This document shows, piece by piece, positions 55,357-62,665 of a stretch of 64,000 bases of DNA. The DNA is taken from positions 5,828,001 to 5,892,000 of the forward strand of contig NZ_JAOBTQ010000001.1 in the NCBI RefSeq assembly GCF_033366695.1, read 5' to 3'. Position 1 is the first letter of the stretch, and the number at the start of each line of letters is the position of its first letter. A program made the translations under genes and the position numbers. Source of the DNA: Streptomyces sp. SCL15-4 (lineage in GTDB: Bacteria > Actinomycetota > Actinomycetes > Streptomycetales > Streptomycetaceae). The notes under the pieces were generated by a model, which did not search any database, was not told the origin of the DNA, and saw only the letters and a list, made by a program, of their open reading frames with translations.

Positions 55357-55938
55357 GTGCCCGTACCGATACGGCGCCTGTTCGTGGCGCTCACCTTGTG
55401 CTGCGCCCTGGTGGCCGGTGCCACCGCCTGCGGAAGCAGCCAGCAGAGCAGTACGAAGGACACCTCGGCGGCCCAGGCCCAGGCCCAGGCCGTGCCCGCC
55501 GTCGACAGCCCCAGCCCCAGCACGTCCGCCGAACGCCAGAAGTTCGCCAAGACCCGGTTCGTGGCGAACGCGGGTCTCGCCGCCGGCGCCACCTACCAGT
55601 GGATCGTGAAGCCGTGGAAGGCGGGCAAGTTCAAGAAGGGCGCCAAGGGCCGCAGGCTGGCCCTGGTCAAGGCGGGCGTCGCCGGCCTCTTCGCCTACAA
55701 CCGGCTCAAGGCCGCCCAGAAGAACGCCCAGGGCGACCCGACGCTCTCCAAGGCCCTCGCTCCGCTGGGCGCCGGCATCGAGTCCCTGAAGGGCCTCGCG
55801 GGCAAGCTCCGCAAGGGCGACGAGAGCGCGGTCGGCCCGTTCGACGACATCATCGGCCAGATCAAGGACGCGGGCAGCAGCGCCGGCGCCCCGGTCAAGC
55901 AGCAGGTGCCCTCGGCCGCCGAACTGTCGAAGGGCTAG
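55357..55938 (+). CDS. Putative lipoprotein
   Basis: This 193-residue protein starts with a lipoprotein-like signal (LFVALTLCCALVAGATACGSS), with Cys25 as the lipidation site, and then a Ser/Gln-rich linker. The body is basic and helical (ANAGLAAGATYQWIVKPWKAGKFKKGAKGRRLALVKAGVAGL). No enzyme motif. GTG at 55357 was chosen. A shared hairpin terminator follows. The function is unknown. Confidence 0.8.
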   Translation: MPVPIRRLFVALTLCCALVAGATACGSSQQSSTKDTSAAQAQAQAVPAVDSPSPSTSAERQKFAKTRFVANAGLAAGATYQWIVKPWKAGKFKKGAKGRRLALVKAGVAGLFAYNRLKAAQKNAQGDPTLSKALAPLGAGIESLKGLAGKLRKGDESAVGPFDDIIGQIKDAGSSAGAPVKQQVPSAAELSKG

Positions 55939-55970
55939 GTCGGTTCCGGCCCGGGTGGCGTCTGAACGGC

Positions 55971-56004
55971 AACGGCCCCCCGCCCGGAAGGGCGGGGGGC
56001 CGTT
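55971..56004. terminator. Bidirectional hairpin terminator
   Basis: A 15-bp perfect stem (AACGGCCCCCCGCCC and complement) with a GGAA loop sits between two convergent genes, 32 bases after the lipoprotein stop and 19 bases past the next gene's end, so it can serve both. Confidence 0.88.
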
Positions 56005-56023
56005 GCGCCACGGAGATTCCGGC

Positions 56024-56860
56024 TCAGCCGCGCTGGATCCCGGAGGTGTCCTGGAGCAGGCCGCGACGGCCGTCCTGGGTCTGCGCGACGAGCGCGGCAC
56101 CGCGCTGCTCGACGGCCAGGTACCAGGTGCCCGGCGCCAGTTCGGCGATCTGGCCGGCCGAGCCGTCCTCCGCGAACAGCGGACGGGTCACCGGCACGGC
56201 GAACCAGAAGGGAGAGAAGTCGGCGGCCGGGGGCTGCGCGGCCGGGGCGGCGGCCTGCGCGGCCGGCTGCGGCTGCTGCGCGTACGGCTGGCCCGGCTGC
56301 GGCTGGGCACCGTAGGGCTGCTGCGGCTGGGCGCCGGGGTAGCCGTAACCACCGGGCGGCTGGGCGCCGTAGGGCTGCGGGGCGGGCGGCTTCGGGGCCG
56401 GGACCAGGGAGGCCTGGAGCGCGGGGACGAGCGGGGTGGCGACGGCGGCGGCGGCCATCACCAGGGTGGCGATCAGAGCCAGGATCAGCCCCGTGCCGGC
56501 ATCGGGCGCCTGACTGTCGGAACCGCCGCCGACGTTGTCCAGGCCGCCGACCGGGTCGAAGACGTTGCCCAGCGCGCTCCACGCGGCGAAGACCGCGAAC
56601 GCCACGCCGAACGCGCCGAGTTCCAGACCCGCGATCTTGCGCGGCTGCGACAGGCCACGGCTCACGACGATGAGCGCCGCGCCGATGATGCCCGCCAGTA
56701 CGACGCCGAACAGGACCGGTCCGCTCTCCCAGAGGTTCGGCAGGTCGACGCTGTCGGGAAGCCCGTCGTACGAGTAGTTGTCGAGGAACGACGCGATGAA
56801 CAGCACCACCGCTGCTCCGATCACCACGCCGTCGCCTCTAGTGAGGGAGCGGATATTCAC
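56024..56860 (-). CDS. Membrane protein with Pro/Gln/Tyr-rich linker
   Basis: This 278-residue protein has four hydrophobic helices (IGAAVVLFIASFL, VLFGVVLAGIIGAALIVVS, GAFGVAFAVFAAWSALG, LILALIATLVMAAAAVATPLV) in the first half. A low-complexity strip rich in PYGAQP and PGQPY follows. A C-terminal domain (FWFAVPVTRPLFAEDGSAGQIAELAPGTWYLAVEQRG) may bind ligand. It recalls actinobacterial DUF5336-like proteins; uncertain. GTG at 56860 with GAAGGA six bases before it is the best start. Confidence 0.78.
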   Translation of the reverse strand: MNIRSLTRGDGVVIGAAVVLFIASFLDNYSYDGLPDSVDLPNLWESGPVLFGVVLAGIIGAALIVVSRGLSQPRKIAGLELGAFGVAFAVFAAWSALGNVFDPVGGLDNVGGGSDSQAPDAGTGLILALIATLVMAAAAVATPLVPALQASLVPAPKPPAPQPYGAQPPGGYGYPGAQPQQPYGAQPQPGQPYAQQPQPAAQAAAPAAQPPAADFSPFWFAVPVTRPLFAEDGSAGQIAELAPGTWYLAVEQRGAALVAQTQDGRRGLLQDTSGIQRG

Positions 56861-56943
56861 TTCAGGTCCTTCGTAGGTCGTCTCGTCGTCGGTAGACACT
56901 ACAGTCCGCAAGATCGGGCTGTCCGGCCGGTTACGGCCGCCGG

Positions 56944-57876
56944 TCACGAATCGCGCAGGAAACTCACGATTCCCTCGGAGATCCCTCGCGCCGCCCGCTG
57001 CCGCCACGTTCCGCTGGTCAGCAGGCTCGCGTCCGTGTCATCGCGCATGTTGCCGCATTCGATGAACACCTTGGGAACTGTTGACAGATTGAGACCACCC
57101 AGGTCCGTACGCGTGACCAGACCGGTACCGCCGCCGATGTAGTTGGCGGGCGGCTCACCGGTCTCGCGGAGGTAGTCGCCCGCGACCCGCACCCCCAGCT
57201 CGTGGGACGGCCCGACGATGGGACGGGTGTCCGCCGCACCGGCGTGCACGGACCCCGGCAGGATCACGTGGAAGCCCCGGTTGCCGGGCTCGGAGCCGTC
57301 GGCGTGCAGCGAGATGGCCGCGTCCGCGTGCGCGGCGTTGCCGATCCGGGCGCGCTCGTCCACGCACGGCCCCCAGGCCGGGCTGTCGCCGTCACGGGTC
57401 AGCTTCACCGTGACGCCCTGCCGCTCCAGCAGCGTCCGCAGCCGGTGCGCCAGGTCCTCGGTGAACCGCGCCTCCGTATAGCCGTCGTTCGTGGACGTCC
57501 CGGTGGTGTCGCACTCCTTGGAGTTCGTGCCGATGTCCACTTGGCGGTTGATCTCGGCGGTGTGCCGGAAGTTGCCCGGGTTGTGCCCCGGGTCGATGAC
57601 GACGATCTTCCCGCGCAGCGCACCGGAGCCGCCCGGCCGGGCGGCGGTCGACCCGGACACCTTGCCGTCGCCGCCGGGGGAGGCCGCCGGGGCGGGCGCG
57701 GACGACGCGGAGGAGGCCGTACGGACCTCACCGCCCGAACCCCCGTCGCCCAGCGCCTCGTACACCACCCAGCCGAGCAGCGCGCCGGGCACCAGCGCGG
57801 CGAGCGCCACGGTCAGCGGGCCGCGCCGGGGCCGACGGGGCGTGGAAGCATCGAATTCCGGACCTGTGTACGACAC
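56944..57876 (-). CDS. N-acetylmuramoyl-L-alanine amidase (Amidase_3)
   Basis: This 310-residue enzyme has one N-terminal membrane anchor (LTVALAALVPGALLGWVVY, 21-39), a Ser/Ala-rich linker and an Amidase_3 domain. Zinc ligands are His98 in IDPGHNPG, Glu135 in GYTEARF and His191 in SLHADG. The catalytic Glu273 lies in VFIECGNMRDD. It cuts the bond between MurNAc and L-Ala in peptidoglycan. The GTG at 57874-57876 was used. It follows the methyltransferase gene on the same strand. Confidence 0.93.
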   Translation of the reverse strand: MSYTGPEFDASTPRRPRRGPLTVALAALVPGALLGWVVYEALGDGGSGGEVRTASSASSAPAPAASPGGDGKVSGSTAARPGGSGALRGKIVVIDPGHNPGNFRHTAEINRQVDIGTNSKECDTTGTSTNDGYTEARFTEDLAHRLRTLLERQGVTVKLTRDGDSPAWGPCVDERARIGNAAHADAAISLHADGSEPGNRGFHVILPGSVHAGAADTRPIVGPSHELGVRVAGDYLRETGEPPANYIGGGTGLVTRTDLGGLNLSTVPKVFIECGNMRDDTDASLLTSGTWRQRAARGISEGIVSFLRDS

Positions 57877-57898
57877 GTCTGCGACTTTAACCGGGGCC

Positions 57899-58552
57899 TC
57901 AGATTCCCGCCCCCGTTCGCCGCAGCACGCGCAGCGAGCCGGTGACGGAGACCTCGGTGAACGCCCCGGAACCGAGGGCGCGCAGGTACACCCGGTAGGG
58001 CGCCTGGCCCGTGAACTCGTCCTCGGGGTGCGGGAAGACGTCGTGGACGACCAGCAGGCCGCCCTCGGCGACGTGCGGCGCCCAGCCCTCGTAGTCGGCG
58101 CCGGCGTGTTCGTCCGTATGGCCGCCGTCGACGAACACGAGGCCGAGCGGGGAGTTCCAGAGCGCCGCGATCTGCGGGGAGCGGCCGACGAGGGCGACCA
58201 CGTGCTCCTCCAGGCCCGCGCGGTGCAGGGTCCGGCGGAACAGCGGCAGCGTGTCCATCAGCCCGATCTCCGGATCGACCGTCTCCGGGTCGTGGTAGTC
58301 CCAGCCCGGCTGCTGCTCCTCGCTGCCCCGGTGGTGGTCGACGGTCAGCGCGGTGACCCCGGCCTGCCGGGCCGCGTCGGCCAGCAGGATCGTGGAGCGC
58401 CCGCAGTAGGTCCCGACCTCCAGCAACGGCAGCCCGAGCCGTCCCGCCTCCACCGCGGCCGCGTACAGCGCCAGCCCCTCGTCCACGGGCATGAACCCCT
58501 TGGCCGCCTCGAACGCGGCCATGATCTCCGGCTTGGGGGTGGGGGCAGGCAT
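57899..58552 (-). CDS. Class I SAM-dependent methyltransferase (Methyltransf_24 type)
   Basis: This 217-residue protein has the SAM site LPLLEVGTYCGRSTILLADAA near 42 and VDHHRGSEEQQPGWDYHDPE. The acidic motif LGLVFVDGGHTDEHAGADYEGWAPHVAEGGLLVVHD is near 130. The HDVFP block is typical of Methyltransf_24. Often linked to sugar or lipid methylation; the substrate is unknown. ATG at 58550-58552. Confidence 0.88.
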   Translation of the reverse strand: MPAPTPKPEIMAAFEAAKGFMPVDEGLALYAAAVEAGRLGLPLLEVGTYCGRSTILLADAARQAGVTALTVDHHRGSEEQQPGWDYHDPETVDPEIGLMDTLPLFRRTLHRAGLEEHVVALVGRSPQIAALWNSPLGLVFVDGGHTDEHAGADYEGWAPHVAEGGLLVVHDVFPHPEDEFTGQAPYRVYLRALGSGAFTEVSVTGSLRVLRRTGAGI

Positions 58553-58657
58553 GTCGGCCTTTCGCTCGTACGACTGTCCAAACCCCGCTTATGCTGCCGC
58601 ACCCCCGGCCACATGGGTGACAGGGGGTGCGATCAACGTCCCGTAAGAGGCGCAGCC

Positions 58658-60403
58658 CTATGCGTTCACAGCCTCCCCGGGCAGCGAGAGGTCGAGGTCG
58701 ACAGCCCGCTCCTCGCCGGAATGCGTGGCGGAAGAGGCGAGCGGCCCATGGCCGGAGGCCTTCGCGGCGAGGACATACGCCCCCTGAGCCGGCACGGCCA
58801 GCACATACCGCCCCTCCTCGTCGGAGACGGCCGCTCCCGCCTGCCGCCCGCGCCGGTCGATCAGCGTGACCTTCGCCCGGGCCACCGGAGCACCGTCGGC
58901 CCCCAGCACCCGGCCCCGGAAGCCCCGCAGCACCTCCTCGGCCCGCTCCAGCGCGGCGTCCTCCTCGCTGCTCGCCCGCAGCTGCGTGTGCCGCTGCACC
59001 GGCCGGGGGCTCTTCGGCAGGAAGAGCGCCAGCAGCAGACCGACGGCCACCGCCGCGGTGGCGATCAGGAAGGACACCCGGAAACCGTGCATGGTCGGGA
59101 CCGCGACCCCGCCCACGTTGTCCGCGGTGTTGGCCAGCACCATCCCGACGACGGCGCTCGACACCGACGTGCCGATGGACCGCATCAGCGTGTTCAGCCC
59201 GTTCGCCGCACCGGTCTCGGACGCCGGGACCGCGCCCACGATCAGCGCGGGCAGCGAGGAGTAGGCGAGGCCGATGCCCGCGCCGAGGATCACGGACGTG
59301 ACGATCGTCTGCCAGGCCGCGTCCATCAGGCCGAGCCCGCCGCCGTAGCCGATCGCGATGATCAGCAGGCCGGTGATCAGGGTGACCTTGGGGCCGTAGC
59401 GGGCGGACAGCCGCGCGTACACCGGAGCGGTGAACATCATCGTCAGGCCCAGCGGGGCCACGCACAGGCCCGCGACGACCATCGACTGGCCGAGGCCGTA
59501 CCCGGTGGCGGTGGGCAGCTGGAGCAGCTGGGGCAGGACGAGCGAGACGACGTAGAACGCCACGCCGACCATGATCGACGCGAGGTTGGTGAACAGGACC
59601 GCCGGACGGGCGGTGGTGCGCAGGTCGACCAGCGGCGCCTTGACGCGCAGCTCGAACAGTCCCCACACGACGAGGACGACGACGGCCGCGGCGAACAGGC
59701 CGAGCGTCGTGCCCGACGACCAGCCCCAGTCGCTGCCCTTGGTGATGGGCAGCAGGAGCAGCACCAGACCGGTGGACAGACCCAGCGCGCCGACCAGGTC
59801 GAAGGAGCCCCGCGCGCGCATCGGGGACTCGGGTACGACGAGGAGGGTGAGGGCGATGGCGAGCACGCCGAGGCCGGCGGCGCCGTAGAACAGCGCGTGC
59901 CAGTCGGTGTGCTGGGCGACCAGGGCCGCGGCGGGCAGCGCGAGGCCGCCGCCGACGCCGATCGAGGAACTCATCAGGGCCATCGCGGAGCCGAGCCGCT
60001 CGCGCGGCAGCATGTCCCGCATCAGGCCGATGCCCAGCGGGATCGCGCCCATGGCGAAGCCCTGGAGGGTACGGCCGACGATCATGGTGAGCAGCTCGCT
60101 GGTGAACGCGCTGACCAGGGCGCCGATCACCATCACGGAGAGGCTCAGGACGAGCATCCGGCGCTTGCCGTAGAGGTCGCCGAGCCGGCCCATGATCGGA
60201 GTGGCCACGGCACCCGACAACAGGGTGGAGGTGAGGACCCAGGTGGCGTTGCTGGGTGCGGTGTCCAGCAGCTGCGGCAGGTCCTTGATGACCGGCACGA
60301 GCAGCGTCTGCATCACCGCGACGACGATGCCCGCGAACGCGAGCACCGGGACCACCGCGCCGCCCGCTTTCCGGGTGGGCTGGTCGGTCGTCGTGTCTGT
60401 CAT
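58658..60403 (-). CDS. DHA2-type MFS transporter with C-terminal carboxypeptidase-regulatory-like domain
   Basis: This 581-residue protein is a 14-helix exporter to about residue 475 (PIMGRLGDLYGKRRMLVLSLSV motif A, GRTLQGFAMGAIPLGIGLM). A ~95-residue soluble tail follows. The tail opens FRGRVLGADGAPVARAKVTLIDRRGRQAGAAVSDEEGRYVL and is a CarboxypepD_reg/CnaB-like beta-sandwich. Such fused domains are usually extracellular folds, so finding one on an MFS tail is odd. The ATG at 60401-60403 follows AAGGCCTC. It is divergent from the sigma factor gene. Confidence 0.92.
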   Translation of the reverse strand: MTDTTTDQPTRKAGGAVVPVLAFAGIVVAVMQTLLVPVIKDLPQLLDTAPSNATWVLTSTLLSGAVATPIMGRLGDLYGKRRMLVLSLSVMVIGALVSAFTSELLTMIVGRTLQGFAMGAIPLGIGLMRDMLPRERLGSAMALMSSSIGVGGGLALPAAALVAQHTDWHALFYGAAGLGVLAIALTLLVVPESPMRARGSFDLVGALGLSTGLVLLLLPITKGSDWGWSSGTTLGLFAAAVVVLVVWGLFELRVKAPLVDLRTTARPAVLFTNLASIMVGVAFYVVSLVLPQLLQLPTATGYGLGQSMVVAGLCVAPLGLTMMFTAPVYARLSARYGPKVTLITGLLIIAIGYGGGLGLMDAAWQTIVTSVILGAGIGLAYSSLPALIVGAVPASETGAANGLNTLMRSIGTSVSSAVVGMVLANTADNVGGVAVPTMHGFRVSFLIATAAVAVGLLLALFLPKSPRPVQRHTQLRASSEEDAALERAEEVLRGFRGRVLGADGAPVARAKVTLIDRRGRQAGAAVSDEEGRYVLAVPAQGAYVLAAKASGHGPLASSATHSGEERAVDLDLSLPGEAVNA

Positions 60404-60540
60404 GGAGTGAGGCCTTCCACGTGTCATAAGTGCCGGGTAAACCTCGTATGCACAGGCAACTATTCCGTTGCTTCGGGCCCCTAACGAAATCTTGACCGTT
60501 CCATGGGTTTCTGACAGTCCGTCACGGTTCGGGCCGTGGA

Positions 60541-60554
60541 TGGAACGCGTTCCA
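60541..60554. promoter_or_regulatory. Perfect palindrome TGGAACGCGTTCCA upstream of sigma gene
   Basis: This 14-base palindrome lies 66 bases before the sigma gene start and contains GGAAC, the -35 core of many ECF promoters. It may be an autoregulated promoter or a repressor site. Confidence 0.45.
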
Positions 60555-60619
60555 GTTTGTGCGGGCGGGGCAACGGTCCGGAGGGCTCATGGACTCCTTT
60601 AGACATCTAGGAGGTGCCC

Positions 60620-61159
60620 ATGGGGGACGGGAAGCAGGCTCGGGACGAGGAGTTCCAGAGCTTCATGGTCGGCCGCTGGCCGCGGTTGATGCGTACGGCA
60701 TTTCTGCTCACGGGGGAGCAGCACGCCGCCGAGGACCTGGTCCAGTCGACGCTCGAACAGGTCTATACGGCATGGCGCCGGGTCGGTGCCGCCGACGACC
60801 CGGAGGCGTATGTACGGCGGGTGATGATCAACGCCCACGCGCGCAGGCACCGCAGGAGGCTCCGGGAGTTCCTGGCGCCGAAGGACGACTCCGGCCTGGT
60901 GCGCGAGGTGGCCGACACGGGGGACCGGATCGCGCAGGCCGACGACCGCGGCGCCCTGCTCACGGCGCTCGCCCAACTGCCCGCGCGGCAGCGCGAGGCG
61001 GTGGTCCTGCGCTATTGGGAGGACCTGACGGAGACCCAGGCGGCGGAGGCCATGGGCTGCTCCGTCGGCACGGTGAAGAGCAACGCGGCCAAGGGCATCG
61101 CGAAGCTCCGCGCCATACCGGCACTGGCCGAGACGGTGACGCACGGGAGGCGGAAGTGA
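60620..61159 (+). CDS. SigE-family ECF RNA polymerase sigma factor
   Basis: This 179-residue protein has sigma region 2 (RLMRTAFLLTGEQHAAEDLVQSTLEQVYTAWRRV) and region 4 (LPARQREAVVLRYWEDLTETQAAEAMGCSVGTVKSNAAKGIAKLR). Size and sequence fit the streptomycete SigE-type ECF family. The ATG at 60620 follows AGGAGG five bases away. Its stop overlaps the next ATG, so its partner is cotranslated. The trigger is unknown. Confidence 0.95.
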   Translation: MGDGKQARDEEFQSFMVGRWPRLMRTAFLLTGEQHAAEDLVQSTLEQVYTAWRRVGAADDPEAYVRRVMINAHARRHRRRLREFLAPKDDSGLVREVADTGDRIAQADDRGALLTALAQLPARQREAVVLRYWEDLTETQAAEAMGCSVGTVKSNAAKGIAKLRAIPALAETVTHGRRK

Positions 61160-61941
61160 TGAGCGGGGACCGGGAGAAGCACGACATGACGCAGACGGAC
61201 ATCGCCCTCCTGCTCGCCGACGCGGCGGACGAGGTCGAGATCGGCATAGCCCCGGTCCAGGCGGTCATCCGCGCCGGCCGGCGGCGGCGCACGGCGCGGC
61301 GCTGGGCCGTGGCGGCGGCCACCACCCTGGTGCTGGCGGGCTCGACGGGAGCGACACTGGCACTGACCGGGCTGCCCGGCGCCGACCGGCGGACGCACGT
61401 GGCCGCCGGACCGTCCACGCCGGAGGCACGCCATGTGTACCGGCCGCAGCGCACCTCGTTGGGCAGCGGGACGGACCAGGGCGGGGACTGGCGGGTGGAG
61501 CTGACCGTATGGGGAGCGCCGCGCGACCGGGCGGAGGCGGCCGGACAGCTGGAGGCCATGCGCAGGTTCGGGTTCGCGCAGACGGTGCTGCCGCCCGGAG
61601 CCGCCGGCCTGGTCAACCGGACGTCGTACTACACGAGCCTGTACCTCGGCGGCGACCGCCACCCGAGGGTGCTCGTCTTCGACACCTTCGAGGAGTGGGA
61701 CCGCGTGTCGGGCCGGGACGTCTCGCTCGGCGCGGTGCCGCTGGGGAAGGAGGGCGCCACGGGTCCCGGCCGTCTCGCGGTGGGCCGGGTCGCCGCGACC
61801 GCGCAGCAGGTCAAGTGCACGTGGAAGGAGGGCGGCAGCACCGTGGACCTGCCGGTGAGGGCCGCCGGGGCTCCGGGCAAGTGGTTCCTCTGCCTGGCTC
61901 CGGAAGGGGAGGGCGTCAAGGCTGCGGAGGTGATCCAGTAG
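61159..61941 (+). CDS. Membrane-anchored partner of the sigma factor (possible anti-sigma)
   Basis: This 260-residue protein has a cytoplasmic N terminus (DIALLLADAADEVEIGIAPVQAVIRAGRRRR), one membrane helix (WAVAAATTLVLAGSTGATLALTG, ~51-73) and a ~190-residue outer domain with two cysteines (KCTWKEG, FLCLAPEG). Overlap with the sigma gene (TGATG) indicates coupled synthesis and an anti-sigma-like role; no standard zinc motif is present. Inference from position only. Confidence 0.78.
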   Translation: MSGDREKHDMTQTDIALLLADAADEVEIGIAPVQAVIRAGRRRRTARRWAVAAATTLVLAGSTGATLALTGLPGADRRTHVAAGPSTPEARHVYRPQRTSLGSGTDQGGDWRVELTVWGAPRDRAEAAGQLEAMRRFGFAQTVLPPGAAGLVNRTSYYTSLYLGGDRHPRVLVFDTFEEWDRVSGRDVSLGAVPLGKEGATGPGRLAVGRVAATAQQVKCTWKEGGSTVDLPVRAAGAPGKWFLCLAPEGEGVKAAEVIQ

Positions 61942-61976
61942 GAGGCGCCGCCACGGCAGGGGCCGCGCTCACCCCC

Positions 61977-62618
61977 TCACAGCCACCCCTGCTGCCGGGC
62001 CTCGCGCACCGCCTCGGCCCGGTTGCGGGTGCCGGTCTTGCCGATCGCGGAGGAGAGGTAGTTGCGGATGGTCGACTCGGACAGGGTCAGCCGCGCCGCG
62101 ATGTCGGCGACGGTCGCTCCGTCCACCGACGCCTTCAGCACCTCGCACTCACGCGGGGTCAGCGGATTGGGTCCGGCGCCGAGCGCGGCGGCGGCCAGCG
62201 CCGGATCGATCACCGTCTCCCCGGCGAGCACCCGCCGGATCGCCGCGGCCAGCTCCTCCACCGGCCCGTCCTTGACGAGGAAACCGGCCGCGCCGGCCTC
62301 CATGGCCCGGCGCAGATAACCCGGCCGGCCGAAGGTGGTCAGGATCAGCACCCGGCACCCGGGCGCCCGCGTCCGCAGCTCGGCCGCCGCGTCCAGGCCG
62401 CTCATCCCCGGCAGTTCGATGTCCAGCAGAGCCACGTCCGCGCGGTGCTCGACCGCGGCGTCCACGATCCCGTCGCCCGAGCCCAGCTGGGCCACGACCT
62501 CGATGTCCTCCTCCATCCCGAGCAACAGGGCGAGCGCGCCGCGCATCATCCCCTGGTCCTCGGCGAGCAACACCCGGACACGGTGGACGGACCGCTGCTT
62601 CCCGGAGGTCTCACTCAT
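61977..62618 (-). CDS. NarL/FixJ-type response regulator
   Basis: This 213-residue regulator has a receiver domain with the phospho-Asp in VALLDIELPGMSG and acidic RVLLAEDQGMMRGAL. The Lys is in GFLVKDGPVEELA, and a LuxR-type DNA-binding domain follows (LTPRECEVLKASVDGATVADIAARLTLSESTIRNYLSSAIGK). It pairs with the sensor kinase next to it. Two starts are possible: ATG 62618 gives the usual N terminus (MSETSGKQ), while ATG 62669 overlaps the kinase stop as ATGA. Confidence 0.93.
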   Translation of the reverse strand: MSETSGKQRSVHRVRVLLAEDQGMMRGALALLLGMEEDIEVVAQLGSGDGIVDAAVEHRADVALLDIELPGMSGLDAAAELRTRAPGCRVLILTTFGRPGYLRRAMEAGAAGFLVKDGPVEELAAAIRRVLAGETVIDPALAAAALGAGPNPLTPRECEVLKASVDGATVADIAARLTLSESTIRNYLSSAIGKTGTRNRAEAVREARQQGWL

Positions 62619-62665
62619 GCGGCCAGGGTACGGGGGCACGGGCCTCGTCACCGCGGCCCGCGGTG

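Noticed and set aside
57491..60484. A 997-residue plus-strand frame
   Set aside because: It lies opposite the amidase, methyltransferase and exporter genes and shows no domain.
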